The translations under genes were made by a program, and so were the position numbers. 64,000 nt of DNA from Streptomyces spinoverrucosus (GTDB taxonomy: Bacteria > Actinomycetota > Actinomycetes > Streptomycetales > Streptomycetaceae): positions 248,001 to 312,000 of the forward strand of contig NZ_JADPZX010000002.1 of assembly GCF_015712165.1 (NCBI RefSeq). The letters run 5' to 3'. The notes beneath the pieces are model-generated. The model searched no databases. It was not told the origin of the DNA and saw only the letters and a list, made by a program, of their open reading frames with translations. Each line of letters opens with the position of its first letter. Position 1 is the first letter of the stretch. Below are positions 51,208 through 59,121 of this stretch, piece after piece.

Positions 51208-52137
51208 GTGCCGAACCAGAGCCGAGTCACGCGCCGCCTGGGCCTGAAGACCGCGTTAGCCGCGGCGGCCGCCCTGCCCCTCTCCAGTACAGCACTGTCG
51301 TCGTCGGCCACCTCGGCGGAGGAGCCCGACCTCGTGCCGGCGGTGAAGCGCACCAGCCTCCGACTGGAGACCATGTCCTTCAACCTCCGCTTCGCCGGCA
51401 CCACCGAACCCAACAGCTGGGCCGCCCGCAGACCCGTGATGCGCGAGCTGCTGCGCCGTGAGCGTCCGCACCTCGTCGGCACCCAGGAGGGCCTCTACCA
51501 GCAGCTGCTGGACATCGAGTCCGACCTCGGCCCGCACCACGACTGGATCGGCACCGGCCGAGCGGGCGGCAGCCGCGACGAGTTCATGGCGGTCTACTAC
51601 GACACCCGCCGCCTCGCCCCGCTCGAGTACGACCACTTCTGGCTCTCCGACACGCCCGACCTCATCGGCTCGAACACCTGGGGCGGCGGCTCCATCCGCA
51701 TGGTCACCTGGGTCCGCTTCCGCGATCTGCGGGACGGCGGCCGGGAGTTCTACTTCCTCAACACCCACCTGGACAACCGCAGCCAGGACGCACGCGCGCG
51801 TGCCGCCGCGCTGATCGCGCAGCGGATCGCCGGGCTGGACCGCTCGCTGCCGCTGCTGGTGACCGGCGACTTCAACGTCGCCGCGCACAAGAACCCGGTC
51901 TACGACACGATGCTGGGCGCCAGGCTCACCGACACCTGGGAGTCCGCCGCGCAGCGCAGCGCCCTGTACGCGACCTTCCACGGCTACCGGCCGCTGACCC
52001 CGGACGGCGACCGCATCGACTGGATCCTGGCCACGCCGGGTGTCACCGTGCACCGGGCGGAGATCAACACCTTCTCCATGAACGGGCAGTTCCCCAGTGA
52101 CCACCTGCCCGTGCAGGCCTCACTGACCCTGGGATGA
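51208..52137 (+). CDS. Secreted endonuclease/exonuclease/phosphatase-family protein with an early TTA codon
   Basis: 309 residues. Signal peptide: RVTRRLGLKT then AAAAALPLSS, cleavage near residue 35; the double arginine could suit the Tat route. The EEP fold shows ETMSFNLRFAG, VGTQEGLYQQLLDI (metal Glu), LNTHLDNRSQDAR, LLVTGDFNV (metal Asp/Asn), DRIDWILATPG and the final PSDHLPVQA (Asp-His). It is likely a metal-dependent phosphodiesterase or sphingomyelinase-like enzyme acting outside the cell. Codon 17 (51256-51258) is TTA, so translation should depend on the bldA tRNA and thus on development. Confidence 0.9.
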   Translation: MPNQSRVTRRLGLKTALAAAAALPLSSTALSSSATSAEEPDLVPAVKRTSLRLETMSFNLRFAGTTEPNSWAARRPVMRELLRRERPHLVGTQEGLYQQLLDIESDLGPHHDWIGTGRAGGSRDEFMAVYYDTRRLAPLEYDHFWLSDTPDLIGSNTWGGGSIRMVTWVRFRDLRDGGREFYFLNTHLDNRSQDARARAAALIAQRIAGLDRSLPLLVTGDFNVAAHKNPVYDTMLGARLTDTWESAAQRSALYATFHGYRPLTPDGDRIDWILATPGVTVHRAEINTFSMNGQFPSDHLPVQASLTLG

Positions 52138-52140
52138 GCC

Positions 52141-52176
52141 GAGGCCCCCGCGACCGTCGCCGGTCGCGGGGGCCTC
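52141..52176. terminator. Very strong bidirectional terminator
   Basis: Perfect 15-bp stem: GAGGCCCCCGCGACC (52141-52155) with GGTCGCGGGGGCCTC (52162-52176), loop GTCGCC. Separates the convergent EEP and etfA genes. Confidence 0.9.
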
Positions 52177-52193
52177 GTACGCGCTGCGGACGA

Positions 52194-53156
52194 TCAGCCC
52201 TTGCGGGACTTGATCTCCTCGGTCAGCTGCGGGACGACGTCGAACAGGTCGCCGACGACGCCGTAGTCGACCAGCTCGAAGATCGGGGCCTCGGCGTCCT
52301 TGTTGACGGCCACGATGGTCTTCGAAGTCTGCATACCGGCACGGTGCTGGATCGCGCCGGAGATGCCGGAGGCGATGTACAGCTGCGGCGAGACGGACTT
52401 GCCGGTCTGGCCGACCTGGTTGGTGTGCGGGTACCAGCCGGCGTCCACCGCGGCACGCGAGGCACCCACGGCCGCGCCCAGGGAGTCGGCCAGCGCCTCG
52501 ATGAGCGCGAAGTTCTCCGCGCCGCCCACGCCGCGGCCGCCGGAGACCACGATCGCGGCCTCGGTCAGCTCCGGACGCCCGGTCGACTCACGCGGCGTGC
52601 GCGCGGTGACCTTGGTGCCGGTGGCCTTGTCGGAGAAGGTCACGGCGAGGGCCTCGACCGCGCCCGCGGCCGGGGCGGCCTCCACGGCGGCCGAGTTCGG
52701 CTTGACCGTGATGACCGGGGTGCCCTTGGTGATACGGGACTTGGTGGTGAAGGACGCGGCGAACACGGACTGCGTGGCCACCGGGCCCTCGTCGCCGGCC
52801 TCCAGGTCGATGGCGTCGGTGATGATGCCGGAGCCGATGCGCAGCGCCAGACGCGCGGCGATCTCCTTGCCCTCGGCGGAGGACGGCACCAGCACGGCGG
52901 CCGGGGAGACGGCCTCGTAGGCGGCCTGCAGGGCGTCCACCTTCGGGACGACCAGGTAGTCGGCGTACTCGGCGGCCTCGTGGGTGAGGACCTTCACGGC
53001 GCCGTGCTCGGCGAGCGTGGCGGCGGTGTCGGCGGCGCCGCCTCCGAGGGCGACGGCGACGGGCTCGCCGATGCGGCGGGCCAGCGTCAGCAGCTCCAGG
53101 GTGGGCTTGCGGACGGCACCGTCCACGTGGTCGACGTAGACGAGAACTTCAGCCAT
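52194..53156 (-). CDS. etfA: Electron transfer flavoprotein alpha subunit
   Basis: 320 residues. N-terminal domain [21 protein letters not shown]-terminal FAD-binding domain with [56 protein letters not shown] and [20 protein letters not shown]. Together with EtfB it accepts electrons from acyl-CoA dehydrogenases and passes them to the quinone pool. It lies 61 bp downstream of etfB in the same direction and shares its promoter. Confidence 0.96.
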   Translation of the reverse strand: MAEVLVYVDHVDGAVRKPTLELLTLARRIGEPVAVALGGGAADTAATLAEHGAVKVLTHEAAEYADYLVVPKVDALQAAYEAVSPAAVLVPSSAEGKEIAARLALRIGSGIITDAIDLEAGDEGPVATQSVFAASFTTKSRITKGTPVITVKPNSAAVEAAPAAGAVEALAVTFSDKATGTKVTARTPRESTGRPELTEAAIVVSGGRGVGGAENFALIEALADSLGAAVGASRAAVDAGWYPHTNQVGQTGKSVSPQLYIASGISGAIQHRAGMQTSKTIVAVNKDAEAPIFELVDYGVVGDLFDVVPQLTEEIKSRKG

Positions 53157-53217
53157 GGGACTTCTTCTCTCCTGCTTGCGAAGTGTGCGGGGCGGTCGGC
53201 GAAGTCGAGCTCAGGGC

Positions 53218-54003
53218 TCAGATGAACTTCTGGCTCGCGAGGAACTCAGCGAGCTGCTTGCCGCCCTCGCCCTCGTCCTTGACGATCGTGCCGGCCGTGC
53301 GGGCCGGGCGCTCGGCGGCGGCGTCGACCGTGGTGTAGGCGCCGTCCAGGCCGACCTCCTCGGCCTCGATGTCGAGGTCGGACAGGTCCCAGGACTCCAC
53401 CGGCTTCTTCTTGGCCGCCATGATGCCCTTGAAGGACGGGTAACGCGCCTCGCCCGACTGGTCGGTGACGGACACGACCGCCGGCAGGGAAGCCTCCAGC
53501 TGCTCCGAGGCGGCGTCGCCGTCACGGCGGCCCGTGACCGTGCCGTCCTCGACGGAGACCTCGGACAGCAGGGTGACCTGCGGGACACCCAGACGCTCGG
53601 CGAGCAGCGCCGGTACGACACCCATGGTGCCGTCGGTGGAGGCCATGCCGGAGATGACCAGGTCGTAGCCGGCCTTCTCGATCGCCTTGGCCAGCACCAG
53701 GGAGGTGCCGATGGCGTCGGTGCCGTGGATGTCGTCGTCCTCGACGTGGATCGCCTTGTCGGCGCCCATCGAAAGGGCCTTGCGCAGCGCGTCCTTGGCG
53801 TCCTCCGGGCCCACCGTCAGGACGGTGACCTCGGCGTCGTCGGCGTCCTCGGCGATCTGCAGCGCCTGCTCGACCGCGTACTCGTCGAGCTCGGAGAGCA
53901 GACCGTCCACGTCGTCCCGGTCGACGGTCAGGTCATCGGCGAAGTGCCGGTCGCCAGTGGCGTCGGGCACGTACTTCACAGTGACAACGATCCTCAAGCT
54001 CAC
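53218..54003 (-). CDS. etfB: Electron transfer flavoprotein beta subunit
   Basis: 261 residues. SLRIVVTVKYVPDATG at the N-terminus, DEYAVEQALQIAED, the AMP-binding region MGADKAIHVEDDDIHGTD, YDLVISGMASTDGTMG and VVSVTDQSGEARYPSFKGIMAAKKK (recognised in parts, e.g. YPSFKGIMAAKKKP, the family signature). First gene of the etfBA operon. Its 208-bp upstream region contains a leader hairpin and a palindromic site, so expression may respond to fatty-acid breakdown. Confidence 0.96.
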   Translation of the reverse strand: MSLRIVVTVKYVPDATGDRHFADDLTVDRDDVDGLLSELDEYAVEQALQIAEDADDAEVTVLTVGPEDAKDALRKALSMGADKAIHVEDDDIHGTDAIGTSLVLAKAIEKAGYDLVISGMASTDGTMGVVPALLAERLGVPQVTLLSEVSVEDGTVTGRRDGDAASEQLEASLPAVVSVTDQSGEARYPSFKGIMAAKKKPVESWDLSDLDIEAEEVGLDGAYTTVDAAAERPARTAGTIVKDEGEGGKQLAEFLASQKFI

Positions 54004-54034
54004 GCCGGCTCTCCTACTGCATCGTCATTTTCTG

Positions 54035-54054
54035 GCTGCCTTCTTGCAGGCAGC
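54035..54054. promoter_or_regulatory. Hairpin in the etfB leader
   Basis: GCTGCCT and AGGCAGC form a 7-bp stem around TTCTTGC-type loop bases, 32 bp before the etfB start. It could affect mRNA stability or act as a weak attenuator. Confidence 0.4.
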
Positions 54055-54102
54055 ATAGGCGCCTCTAGCGGCCGATCCCGGTCGGGGCGACCCGCGCTCC
54101 GA

Positions 54103-54123
54103 ACGAGATATTACTCGTCAGTA
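54103..54123. promoter_or_regulatory. Palindromic operator-like site upstream of etfB
   Basis: Two overlapping palindromes: ACGAG-N6-CTCGT (54103-54118) and TACT-N4-AGTA (54112-54123). They lie about 100 bp before etfB in an AT-rich patch suitable for a promoter. TetR-family regulators of acyl-CoA metabolism use similar sites; the regulator is not in this window. Confidence 0.5.
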
Positions 54124-54211
54124 CATCCAGTTCATGCCCGCTAAGCAAGCGCTTTGAACTGTGACCTTCGCAACGCAGCGTAACCGGAACTGGACGATTC
54201 CGCAGGCCCGG

Positions 54212-54730
54212 TCAGTCGCGCAACGCGGTGAAACGCCCCTGGTGGTACAGCAGCGGCCGCCCCGAGCCGGCCGGGTCGCCACCGACGACCTCCGCGAGCA
54301 CGAGACGGTGATCACCCGCGGGCACGCGCGCGTGCACCTTGCACACCAGCCAGGCCAGTACGCCGTCGAGCACGGGAACGCCTTCGGGGCCCTCGCGCCA
54401 GACGGTGGGCGCGCCGAACCGGTCGGCGCCACTGCGCGCGAAGGTGGTTGCCAGCTCCTGTTGGTGCTCACCGAGTATGTGGACGCCGACGTGGTCGGCG
54501 TGGGAGATCGCCGTCCAGCTGGACGACCCCGTGCCTATCCCGAAGGAGAGCAGGGGCGGTTCGGCGGAGACCGAGGTGAGGGAGGTGGCGGTGAAGCCGA
54601 CCGGGTCGGTGCCACCCCGCGCGGTGATCACCGCGACGCCGGCCGCGTGCCGCCGGAAGACGGCACGGAACAGGTCGGGTGCGGGGGTTGACGGGGAGGT
54701 GGGTGCGGCGAGGTCGGGGGTGGCCGTCAT
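54212..54730 (-). CDS. Flavin reductase-like (HpaC/SsuE-type) protein
   Basis: 172-residue split-barrel FMN-binding protein. Features: FRRHAAGVAVITARGG, PVGFTATSLTSVSAEPPLL, SSSWTAISHADHVGVHIL, and the C-terminal LLYHQGRFTAL. Such proteins supply reduced flavin to two-component monooxygenases, including those for sulfonate use. A cysteine-ended leader peptide is encoded 45 bp upstream, which hints at control by sulfur or cysteine supply. No monooxygenase gene lies next to it, so the partner is elsewhere or it works alone. Confidence 0.9.
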   Translation of the reverse strand: MTATPDLAAPTSPSTPAPDLFRAVFRRHAAGVAVITARGGTDPVGFTATSLTSVSAEPPLLSFGIGTGSSSWTAISHADHVGVHILGEHQQELATTFARSGADRFGAPTVWREGPEGVPVLDGVLAWLVCKVHARVPAGDHRLVLAEVVGGDPAGSGRPLLYHQGRFTALRD

Positions 54731-54774
54731 GGAGTTGACCTTCTGCGGGAGACGACGAGCGGATCCGGGGCTGT

Positions 54775-54855
54775 TCAGCAGCCCGGACAGCGCGCGCTCG
54801 CGGTGCGGACGAGGTCGACGTGGACCCGGCCGAAGAGAAGGACTTCCGAAGGCAT
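54775..54855 (-). CDS. 26-residue leader peptide (HVDL...TASA...C type)
   Basis: A short, leaderless ORF: ATG at 54855, stop at 54775. The peptide contains RVHVDLVRTASARC and ends PGC just before the stop. This matches the actinobacterial 'putative leader peptide' class (RRHVDL...RVASAxC) found before sulfur-metabolism genes. In mycobacteria, related leaderless cysteine-bearing ORFs act as cysteine-responsive attenuators. The flavin reductase gene starts 45 bp later on the same strand. Too short for ordinary ORF calls; the conserved HVDL and TASA blocks make chance unlikely. Confidence 0.75.
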   Translation of the reverse strand: MPSEVLLFGRVHVDLVRTASARCPGC

Positions 54856-54861
54856 ACGGTC

Positions 54862-54891
54862 AAGCTGACGATAGATGCCGCGCACAGTCAA
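54862..54891 (-). promoter_or_regulatory. Leaderless promoter of the leader peptide
   Basis: On the minus strand: -35 TTGACT (54891-54886), 18-bp spacer, -10 CAGCTT (54867-54862), six bases, then the ATG at 54855. This spacing puts the transcription start on or next to the start codon. Confidence 0.6.
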
Positions 54892-54926
54892 GTTCGTCCC
54901 GGCATCCGGGACCTGGAATCCGGCAC

Positions 54927-55274
54927 TCACGCCCCGGAGCTCTCGGCGCGGACCGCCTGCCCCAGCGCGGCGATCACATCGGCCTTGCGCGGCTGCCCCA
55001 CCGCCCGCCGCACGACCCGGCCGTCGGTGTCCAGCACCAGCACGGTCGGGGTCTTGGCGATGTCGAGTGCGCGTACGAGGGACAGGTGGGCCTCGGCGTC
55101 GATCTCGACGTGGGTGACGCCGGGGACCAGGCCGGCCACCTCGCCGAGGATGCGCCGGGTCGCCCGGCAGGGCGCGCAGAAAGCGCTGGAGAACTGCACC
55201 AGCGTGGCGCGCTCACCCAGTTCGCCACCCAGCTCGGCCGCACCGAGCCGCCTGTCTCCGTCACGCACGCGCAC
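54927..55274 (-). CDS. Thioredoxin-like protein
   Basis: 115 residues with the redox motif CAPC in FSSAFCAPCRATRRIL (about residues 29-44), the cis-proline in DIAKTPTVLVLD and a regular thioredoxin fold length. No signal peptide. Divergent from a DUF4395 membrane protein gene; this Trx/DUF4395 pair is common in actinobacteria and probably forms a membrane-linked thiol-disulfide system. The start codon (GTG 55274, or an in-frame GTG two codons later) lacks a clear ribosome-binding site. Confidence 0.88.
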   Translation of the reverse strand: MRVRDGDRRLGAAELGGELGERATLVQFSSAFCAPCRATRRILGEVAGLVPGVTHVEIDAEAHLSLVRALDIAKTPTVLVLDTDGRVVRRAVGQPRKADVIAALGQAVRAESSGA

Positions 55275-55380
55275 ACACCACCCGGCCTGTCACAACTCCC
55301 GTCATCCCCAGCAGAAGCGTTCACGAGACCGCAAAGATTCCCGCCTCCCGGGAGCCTTTTCGCTGCGGAATCCTGGGCTC

Positions 55381-55797
55381 ATGGACATCGACGTGAGGGG
55401 ACCGCGCTTCGGGGCGGCCGTGACGACCGTCGTCCTGGCGGTCGTGCTGATCACCGGGAACGCATGGCTGCTGGCGTGGCAGACCCTGGTGTTCGCGCTC
55501 GGCGCGGCGGGCGGTGTGGGCCATTCGCCGTACGGCTGGGCGTTCCAGAGGTTCGTACGTCCCCGGATCGGGCCGGCGCCGGAGTTCGATGCGCCCGAAC
55601 CGTCGCGGTTCGCGCAGGCGGTGGGGCTGGTGTTCGCGGGTGTCGGCCTGGTCGGCTACACGCTGGGGCCGGTCTGGCTGGGTGTGGTGGCGGCCGGGGC
55701 AGCGCTCGTCGCCGCCCTCCTCAACGCGGCGTTGGGGTTCTGCGTGGCGTGCGAGATGTACCTGCTCGCCCAGCAGGTCACCGTACGCACCGAGTAA
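55381..55797 (+). CDS. DUF4395 membrane protein
   Basis: 138 residues. Four hydrophobic stretches, the family motif GVGHSPYGWAFQRFVRPRIG between the first two and the last two, and a C-terminal FCVACEMYLLAQQ with a CxxC-like cysteine pair facing the membrane edge. The cysteines and the divergent thioredoxin gene point to electron transfer or disulfide exchange across the membrane. ATG at 55381; the frame upstream (to 54820) is shadow sequence. Confidence 0.88.
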   Translation: MDIDVRGPRFGAAVTTVVLAVVLITGNAWLLAWQTLVFALGAAGGVGHSPYGWAFQRFVRPRIGPAPEFDAPEPSRFAQAVGLVFAGVGLVGYTLGPVWLGVVAAGAALVAALLNAALGFCVACEMYLLAQQVTVRTE

Positions 55798-55918
55798 AGG
55801 GGCCGTAAAAGGACGAGGTGGACCTGTACGCCGAAGTGACGAGGATCTCGCCTTGGCCGGGCACCAGGACTGGCTCCCCGCCCGTTCTTGGGGCACGATC
55901 TGCGAGATGCCGTAAACC

Positions 55919-55930
55919 TACGGCTACGTA
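55919..55930. promoter_or_regulatory. TACG-GCTA-CGTA inverted repeat upstream of the acyltransferase
   Basis: Short palindrome in a locally AT-rich stretch (GTAAACC before it, AACTTG after it), 55-66 bp before the ATG at 55985. Probable promoter or operator region of the PlsC-type gene; the regulator is unknown. Confidence 0.4.
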
Positions 55931-55984
55931 ACTTGTCCGCCGGGAGTCCCTTCCCAGGCAGAGCAGGAAGGGTCCACCCCGCCC

Positions 55985-56713
55985 ATGGCAGAACTCGTCT
56001 ACCGTCCCGTCGTCGGTCTCGCGCAGACCTTGTTCAAGGTGTGGGACCTGAAGATCGACTGCAAGGGGTCGGAGAACATCCCGCGCTCGGGCGGCGCAGT
56101 GCTGGTGAGCAATCACATCAGCTATCTGGACTTCGTCTTCAACGGCCTGGCCGCTCTGCCCCAGAAGCGTCTGGTGCGCTTCATGGCGAAGGAGTCCGTC
56201 TTCCGGCACCGGATCTCCGGTCCGCTGATGCGGGGCATGCGGCACATCCCGGTGGACCGCAAGCAGGGCGAGGCGGCCTATCAGCACGCCCTGGACTCGC
56301 TGCGCTCGGGCGAGATCGTCGGCGTGTTCCCGGAGGCCACGATCTCGCAGTCGTTCACCCTGAAGAGCTTCAAGTCGGGTGCGGCGCGCCTGGCCCAGGA
56401 GGCGGGCGTTCCGCTGATCCCGATGGCCGTGTGGGGCACGCAGCGGTTGTGGACCAAGGGCCACCCGCGCAACTTCAAGCGCAGCCACATCCCGGTCACG
56501 ATCCGGGTCGGCGAGGCGGTCGACGCCCCCCGCGACCAGTACGCGGGCGCCATCACCCGCCGCCTGCGCGAGCGCGTCCAGGAGCTGCTGGACGCGGCCC
56601 AGCGCGCCTACCCAGGCCGCCCCCGCGGCACGGACGACGCCTGGTGGCTCCCCGCCCACCTCGGCGGCACGGCCCCCACCCCGGAACAGGTCCGCGAGGC
56701 CGAGGCCCGCTGA
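55985..56713 (+). CDS. plsC: 1-acyl-sn-glycerol-3-phosphate acyltransferase family (PlsC)
   Basis: 242 residues. Acyltransferase blocks: block I SNHISYLDF (an NHx4D-type motif at about residues 38-46), block III VGVFPEATIS and block IV VPLIPMAVWGTQR. Adds the second acyl chain to lysophosphatidate in membrane lipid synthesis, or acts on a related acceptor. Peripheral membrane enzyme; no clear membrane helix apart from the hydrophobic N-terminal region. A GGAAGGG sequence lies 13 bases before the ATG. Several PlsC paralogues are usual in Streptomyces. Confidence 0.92.
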   Translation: MAELVYRPVVGLAQTLFKVWDLKIDCKGSENIPRSGGAVLVSNHISYLDFVFNGLAALPQKRLVRFMAKESVFRHRISGPLMRGMRHIPVDRKQGEAAYQHALDSLRSGEIVGVFPEATISQSFTLKSFKSGAARLAQEAGVPLIPMAVWGTQRLWTKGHPRNFKRSHIPVTIRVGEAVDAPRDQYAGAITRRLRERVQELLDAAQRAYPGRPRGTDDAWWLPAHLGGTAPTPEQVREAEAR

Positions 56714-56838
56714 CACCCCGCCAACCGTCTGCCGCACGGCGGTCGATAAGGTCCGGGCGACAAACCGGAGAGCCGGAGTCCGCGACCGTACGCGGTGCCT
56801 GTGGACCCGGCTGCTGACTTCGCTACGGGGGCGGATCG

Positions 56839-57867
56839 ATGCGGCGCTGGATCAAGGTTTCGGTGTGGAGTGCGGTCGTGCTCGGGATCGGCGGCTGGAT
56901 CGCCGCGCCCTGGGTCGAGGACTGGCAGCTGGTGCGCAGCGCCTGCTCCGGAGCACTGCCCGGCGACGCCGTACGGCAGCTTGCGGCCAAGGGCTCGCAC
57001 TTCAAGGACGCCGAGTCGGCAACGTACGAGGAGCTCGGCGAGTACCGGTGCTCGCTCACCTTCGAGGGCAACGAGATCAACAGCGATCTGCTGCTGCGGA
57101 TGAGCGCCTCGACCGGGCGGGATCAGCAGGACCGGGAGTTCATGTCGACCTTCAGGGAGGAGGGTTTCAGCTGGCAGGCGCCGCTGCCGAAGGGGCTGCC
57201 CGGTTTCATCGACCACTTCGGCTGGGTGCAGTTCCTGGTGCCGTGCCCGGAGCTGGGCACGGACGACGACGGGCGGCAGCGCAAGCTGCTGGTGCGGGCG
57301 CAGTTCGGCCAGGACGCCCTGTTCGGCCATCCGGCCGTCCACGAGACCGCGGTGGCCCTCGTCAACTCCGCCTCCGACGAGCTGGGGTGCGGCGCCGAGC
57401 CGCTGAAGGCGCCGAAGACCGACACCGGGCTCGTGCAACCCGAGGACGACCCGAGGACGGTGGCGCTCGACGAGGCCGGCGACACGGGCTGCGGGTGGGC
57501 GACGCGGGCCGGGCTGCCGCGTCCGGGCACGTGGCGGGTGGCGGACGGGATGAACGACGCTGCTCCGACGGGCCGTTGCCGGCTGTCCGCGCGGGACACG
57601 TGGACCGGGGACGGCGAGGGCGAGCACTCCCTGACGTTCGTCGCATGGTACGGCGACTGGAGCAACCGCCTCACGACCGACGACGACGGCCGCCCCCGGC
57701 CGATGACGGCGACCGCCCGCTGCGCCGGCGAGGCCGCCAACTTCGCCGTCGGCGGATCCGACGAGATCCCCGGTGTGCGCCGGGCCGAGCAGCGGGAGCT
57801 GCTGGAGACCTTCGCCCGGGACCAGATGCGGCGGCGGGACTGCTCCGGCCTGCGCGTGAACGGCTGA
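56839..57867 (+). CDS. Membrane-anchored extracytoplasmic protein of unknown function
   Basis: 342 residues. One N-terminal membrane anchor (IKVSVWSAVVLGIGGWIA, residues 5-22); the rest is outside. At least eight cysteines are spread through it (RSACSG, YRCSL, LVPCPE, LGCGAE, TGCGW, GRCRL, ARCAG, RDCSG), suggesting several disulfide bonds. The two halves look like repeats of one module, each with a Cys-containing opening (SACSGALPGD; TGCGWATRAGL) and an RCxL/RCRL strand. No known domain recognised. Convergent with another anchored unknown (57895), 28 bp away. Confidence 0.75.
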   Translation: MRRWIKVSVWSAVVLGIGGWIAAPWVEDWQLVRSACSGALPGDAVRQLAAKGSHFKDAESATYEELGEYRCSLTFEGNEINSDLLLRMSASTGRDQQDREFMSTFREEGFSWQAPLPKGLPGFIDHFGWVQFLVPCPELGTDDDGRQRKLLVRAQFGQDALFGHPAVHETAVALVNSASDELGCGAEPLKAPKTDTGLVQPEDDPRTVALDEAGDTGCGWATRAGLPRPGTWRVADGMNDAAPTGRCRLSARDTWTGDGEGEHSLTFVAWYGDWSNRLTTDDDGRPRPMTATARCAGEAANFAVGGSDEIPGVRRAEQRELLETFARDQMRRRDCSGLRVNG

Positions 57868-57894
57868 CCGGGGGCAGGCAGCTCAGCTCGTGAG

Positions 57895-59094
57895 TCAGAC
57901 CCCCCGTACGTACGCGTTGTCGATGATCTGACGCATGGTCTTCGCCCGCTTCTCGGGCACCCGCCGTGCCGTCGCCCAGGCGTCCAGCGCGGTGAACAGC
58001 TGGTGCCGGCCGTCCATCAGGTCCCCGCGCACGGGCCCGGACACCGCTCGGTCGGCGATGTCACCCATCGGCGGGCGGGTGGTCAGCTGCCGTGCGGCGG
58101 GTCGGTAGGAGCCGCGGGTGTGCCGCCGTACGGCCTCGTCGAAGGCGTCGAGGTCGGCGATGTCGCCCTCCCTCGTGTGCTCGGCGCGGTGCTGCATGAG
58201 GGCGCCGATCCGCTTGGCGATGTCTTTCAGGTCGTTGTCGGGCCAGGTGGTGGCGGTCGACGAGTACCACTCCTCGGGCCGTTCGTCGGGCTGCCAGTCG
58301 GGGTCGCCGCCCTGCTGGGTGAGCCGCTCCAAGTAGTGCGCGAAGTAGGCGCGCTCGGCGTCGTAGAGGATCGCGAATGCCTCGGGATCCTTGACCAGTT
58401 CACCGACGAGGTGTTCCGTTTTGGCCGTCGCCCCCGCGAGTTGGTCGGCGTACTCGAAGTCGGCGTGTGCCTCACCGGGCGCGAGGAAGCGGCCGTACTC
58501 GGTGAAGCCGCGCCGGTCCGGTGCCGACTGCTCGGCAGTGACGGCCGGGGCGGCGGCCTCACGATCGGTGGACAGGTAGCGGGCCTCGTCCACGACGTAG
58601 TCGGCCAGCATACGGGCCACGCCGGGCGCCATCGCCCTGGGTACGTCGGCCCACTCCATCGCCGCGACGACCGCGTACGCGCCGCGGGCCTGGGCGATGG
58701 TGTGGGGAGTGCCGCGGCGGGCAGCCACAGTCGCGGCCACCACCACGTCGCCGAGCACCTCGGCACCGTCGCCGCACGGATTCTCGTGCCGGATGAGCCT
58801 GCGCACGGCCGGGTAGCGGGACATGTCGTCGCCGGGGTCGAGCGCGCGGGTGGCGGCGGCCGGGTCCGTGGCGAGGGCGCGGGTCGAGGCCGGGATCTCC
58901 TGGCAGGGCGCGTCCTCACCGGAGCCGGAGCCGGCGAGGACCAGCGGCACCGCCGTCGCCGTGGCGAGCAGCGCCAGTGCCACGGCCGAGGTGAGCAGCC
59001 AGTGCTTTCTCAGCGGGCCGAACCGTCCCCCGCTCCGCTCGACCCGGTCCTCACCCACGACCCCGCCGTCCTGTACGGCTCCCCCATCACGCAT
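57895..59094 (-). CDS. Membrane-anchored protein of unknown function
   Basis: 399 residues. A cytosolic N-terminus of about 30 residues, one membrane segment (LLTSAVALALLATATAVPLVLAG in the range 32-54, seen in part as SAVALALLATATAVPL), then a mostly helical outside domain with two cysteines (APCQEIP; ENPCGDG). Phrases such as RGAYAVVAAMEWADVPRAMAP, EYGRFLAPGEAHADFEYA and YFAHYLERLTQQGGD are conserved-looking, but I recognise no domain. The similar overall design and the convergent position suggest a link with the protein at 56839, unproven. Confidence 0.75.
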   Translation of the reverse strand: MRDGGAVQDGGVVGEDRVERSGGRFGPLRKHWLLTSAVALALLATATAVPLVLAGSGSGEDAPCQEIPASTRALATDPAAATRALDPGDDMSRYPAVRRLIRHENPCGDGAEVLGDVVVAATVAARRGTPHTIAQARGAYAVVAAMEWADVPRAMAPGVARMLADYVVDEARYLSTDREAAAPAVTAEQSAPDRRGFTEYGRFLAPGEAHADFEYADQLAGATAKTEHLVGELVKDPEAFAILYDAERAYFAHYLERLTQQGGDPDWQPDERPEEWYSSTATTWPDNDLKDIAKRIGALMQHRAEHTREGDIADLDAFDEAVRRHTRGSYRPAARQLTTRPPMGDIADRAVSGPVRGDLMDGRHQLFTALDAWATARRVPEKRAKTMRQIIDNAYVRGV

Positions 59095-59121
59095 GCCGGG
59101 CAGATTAGCGACTGCGGCGGA

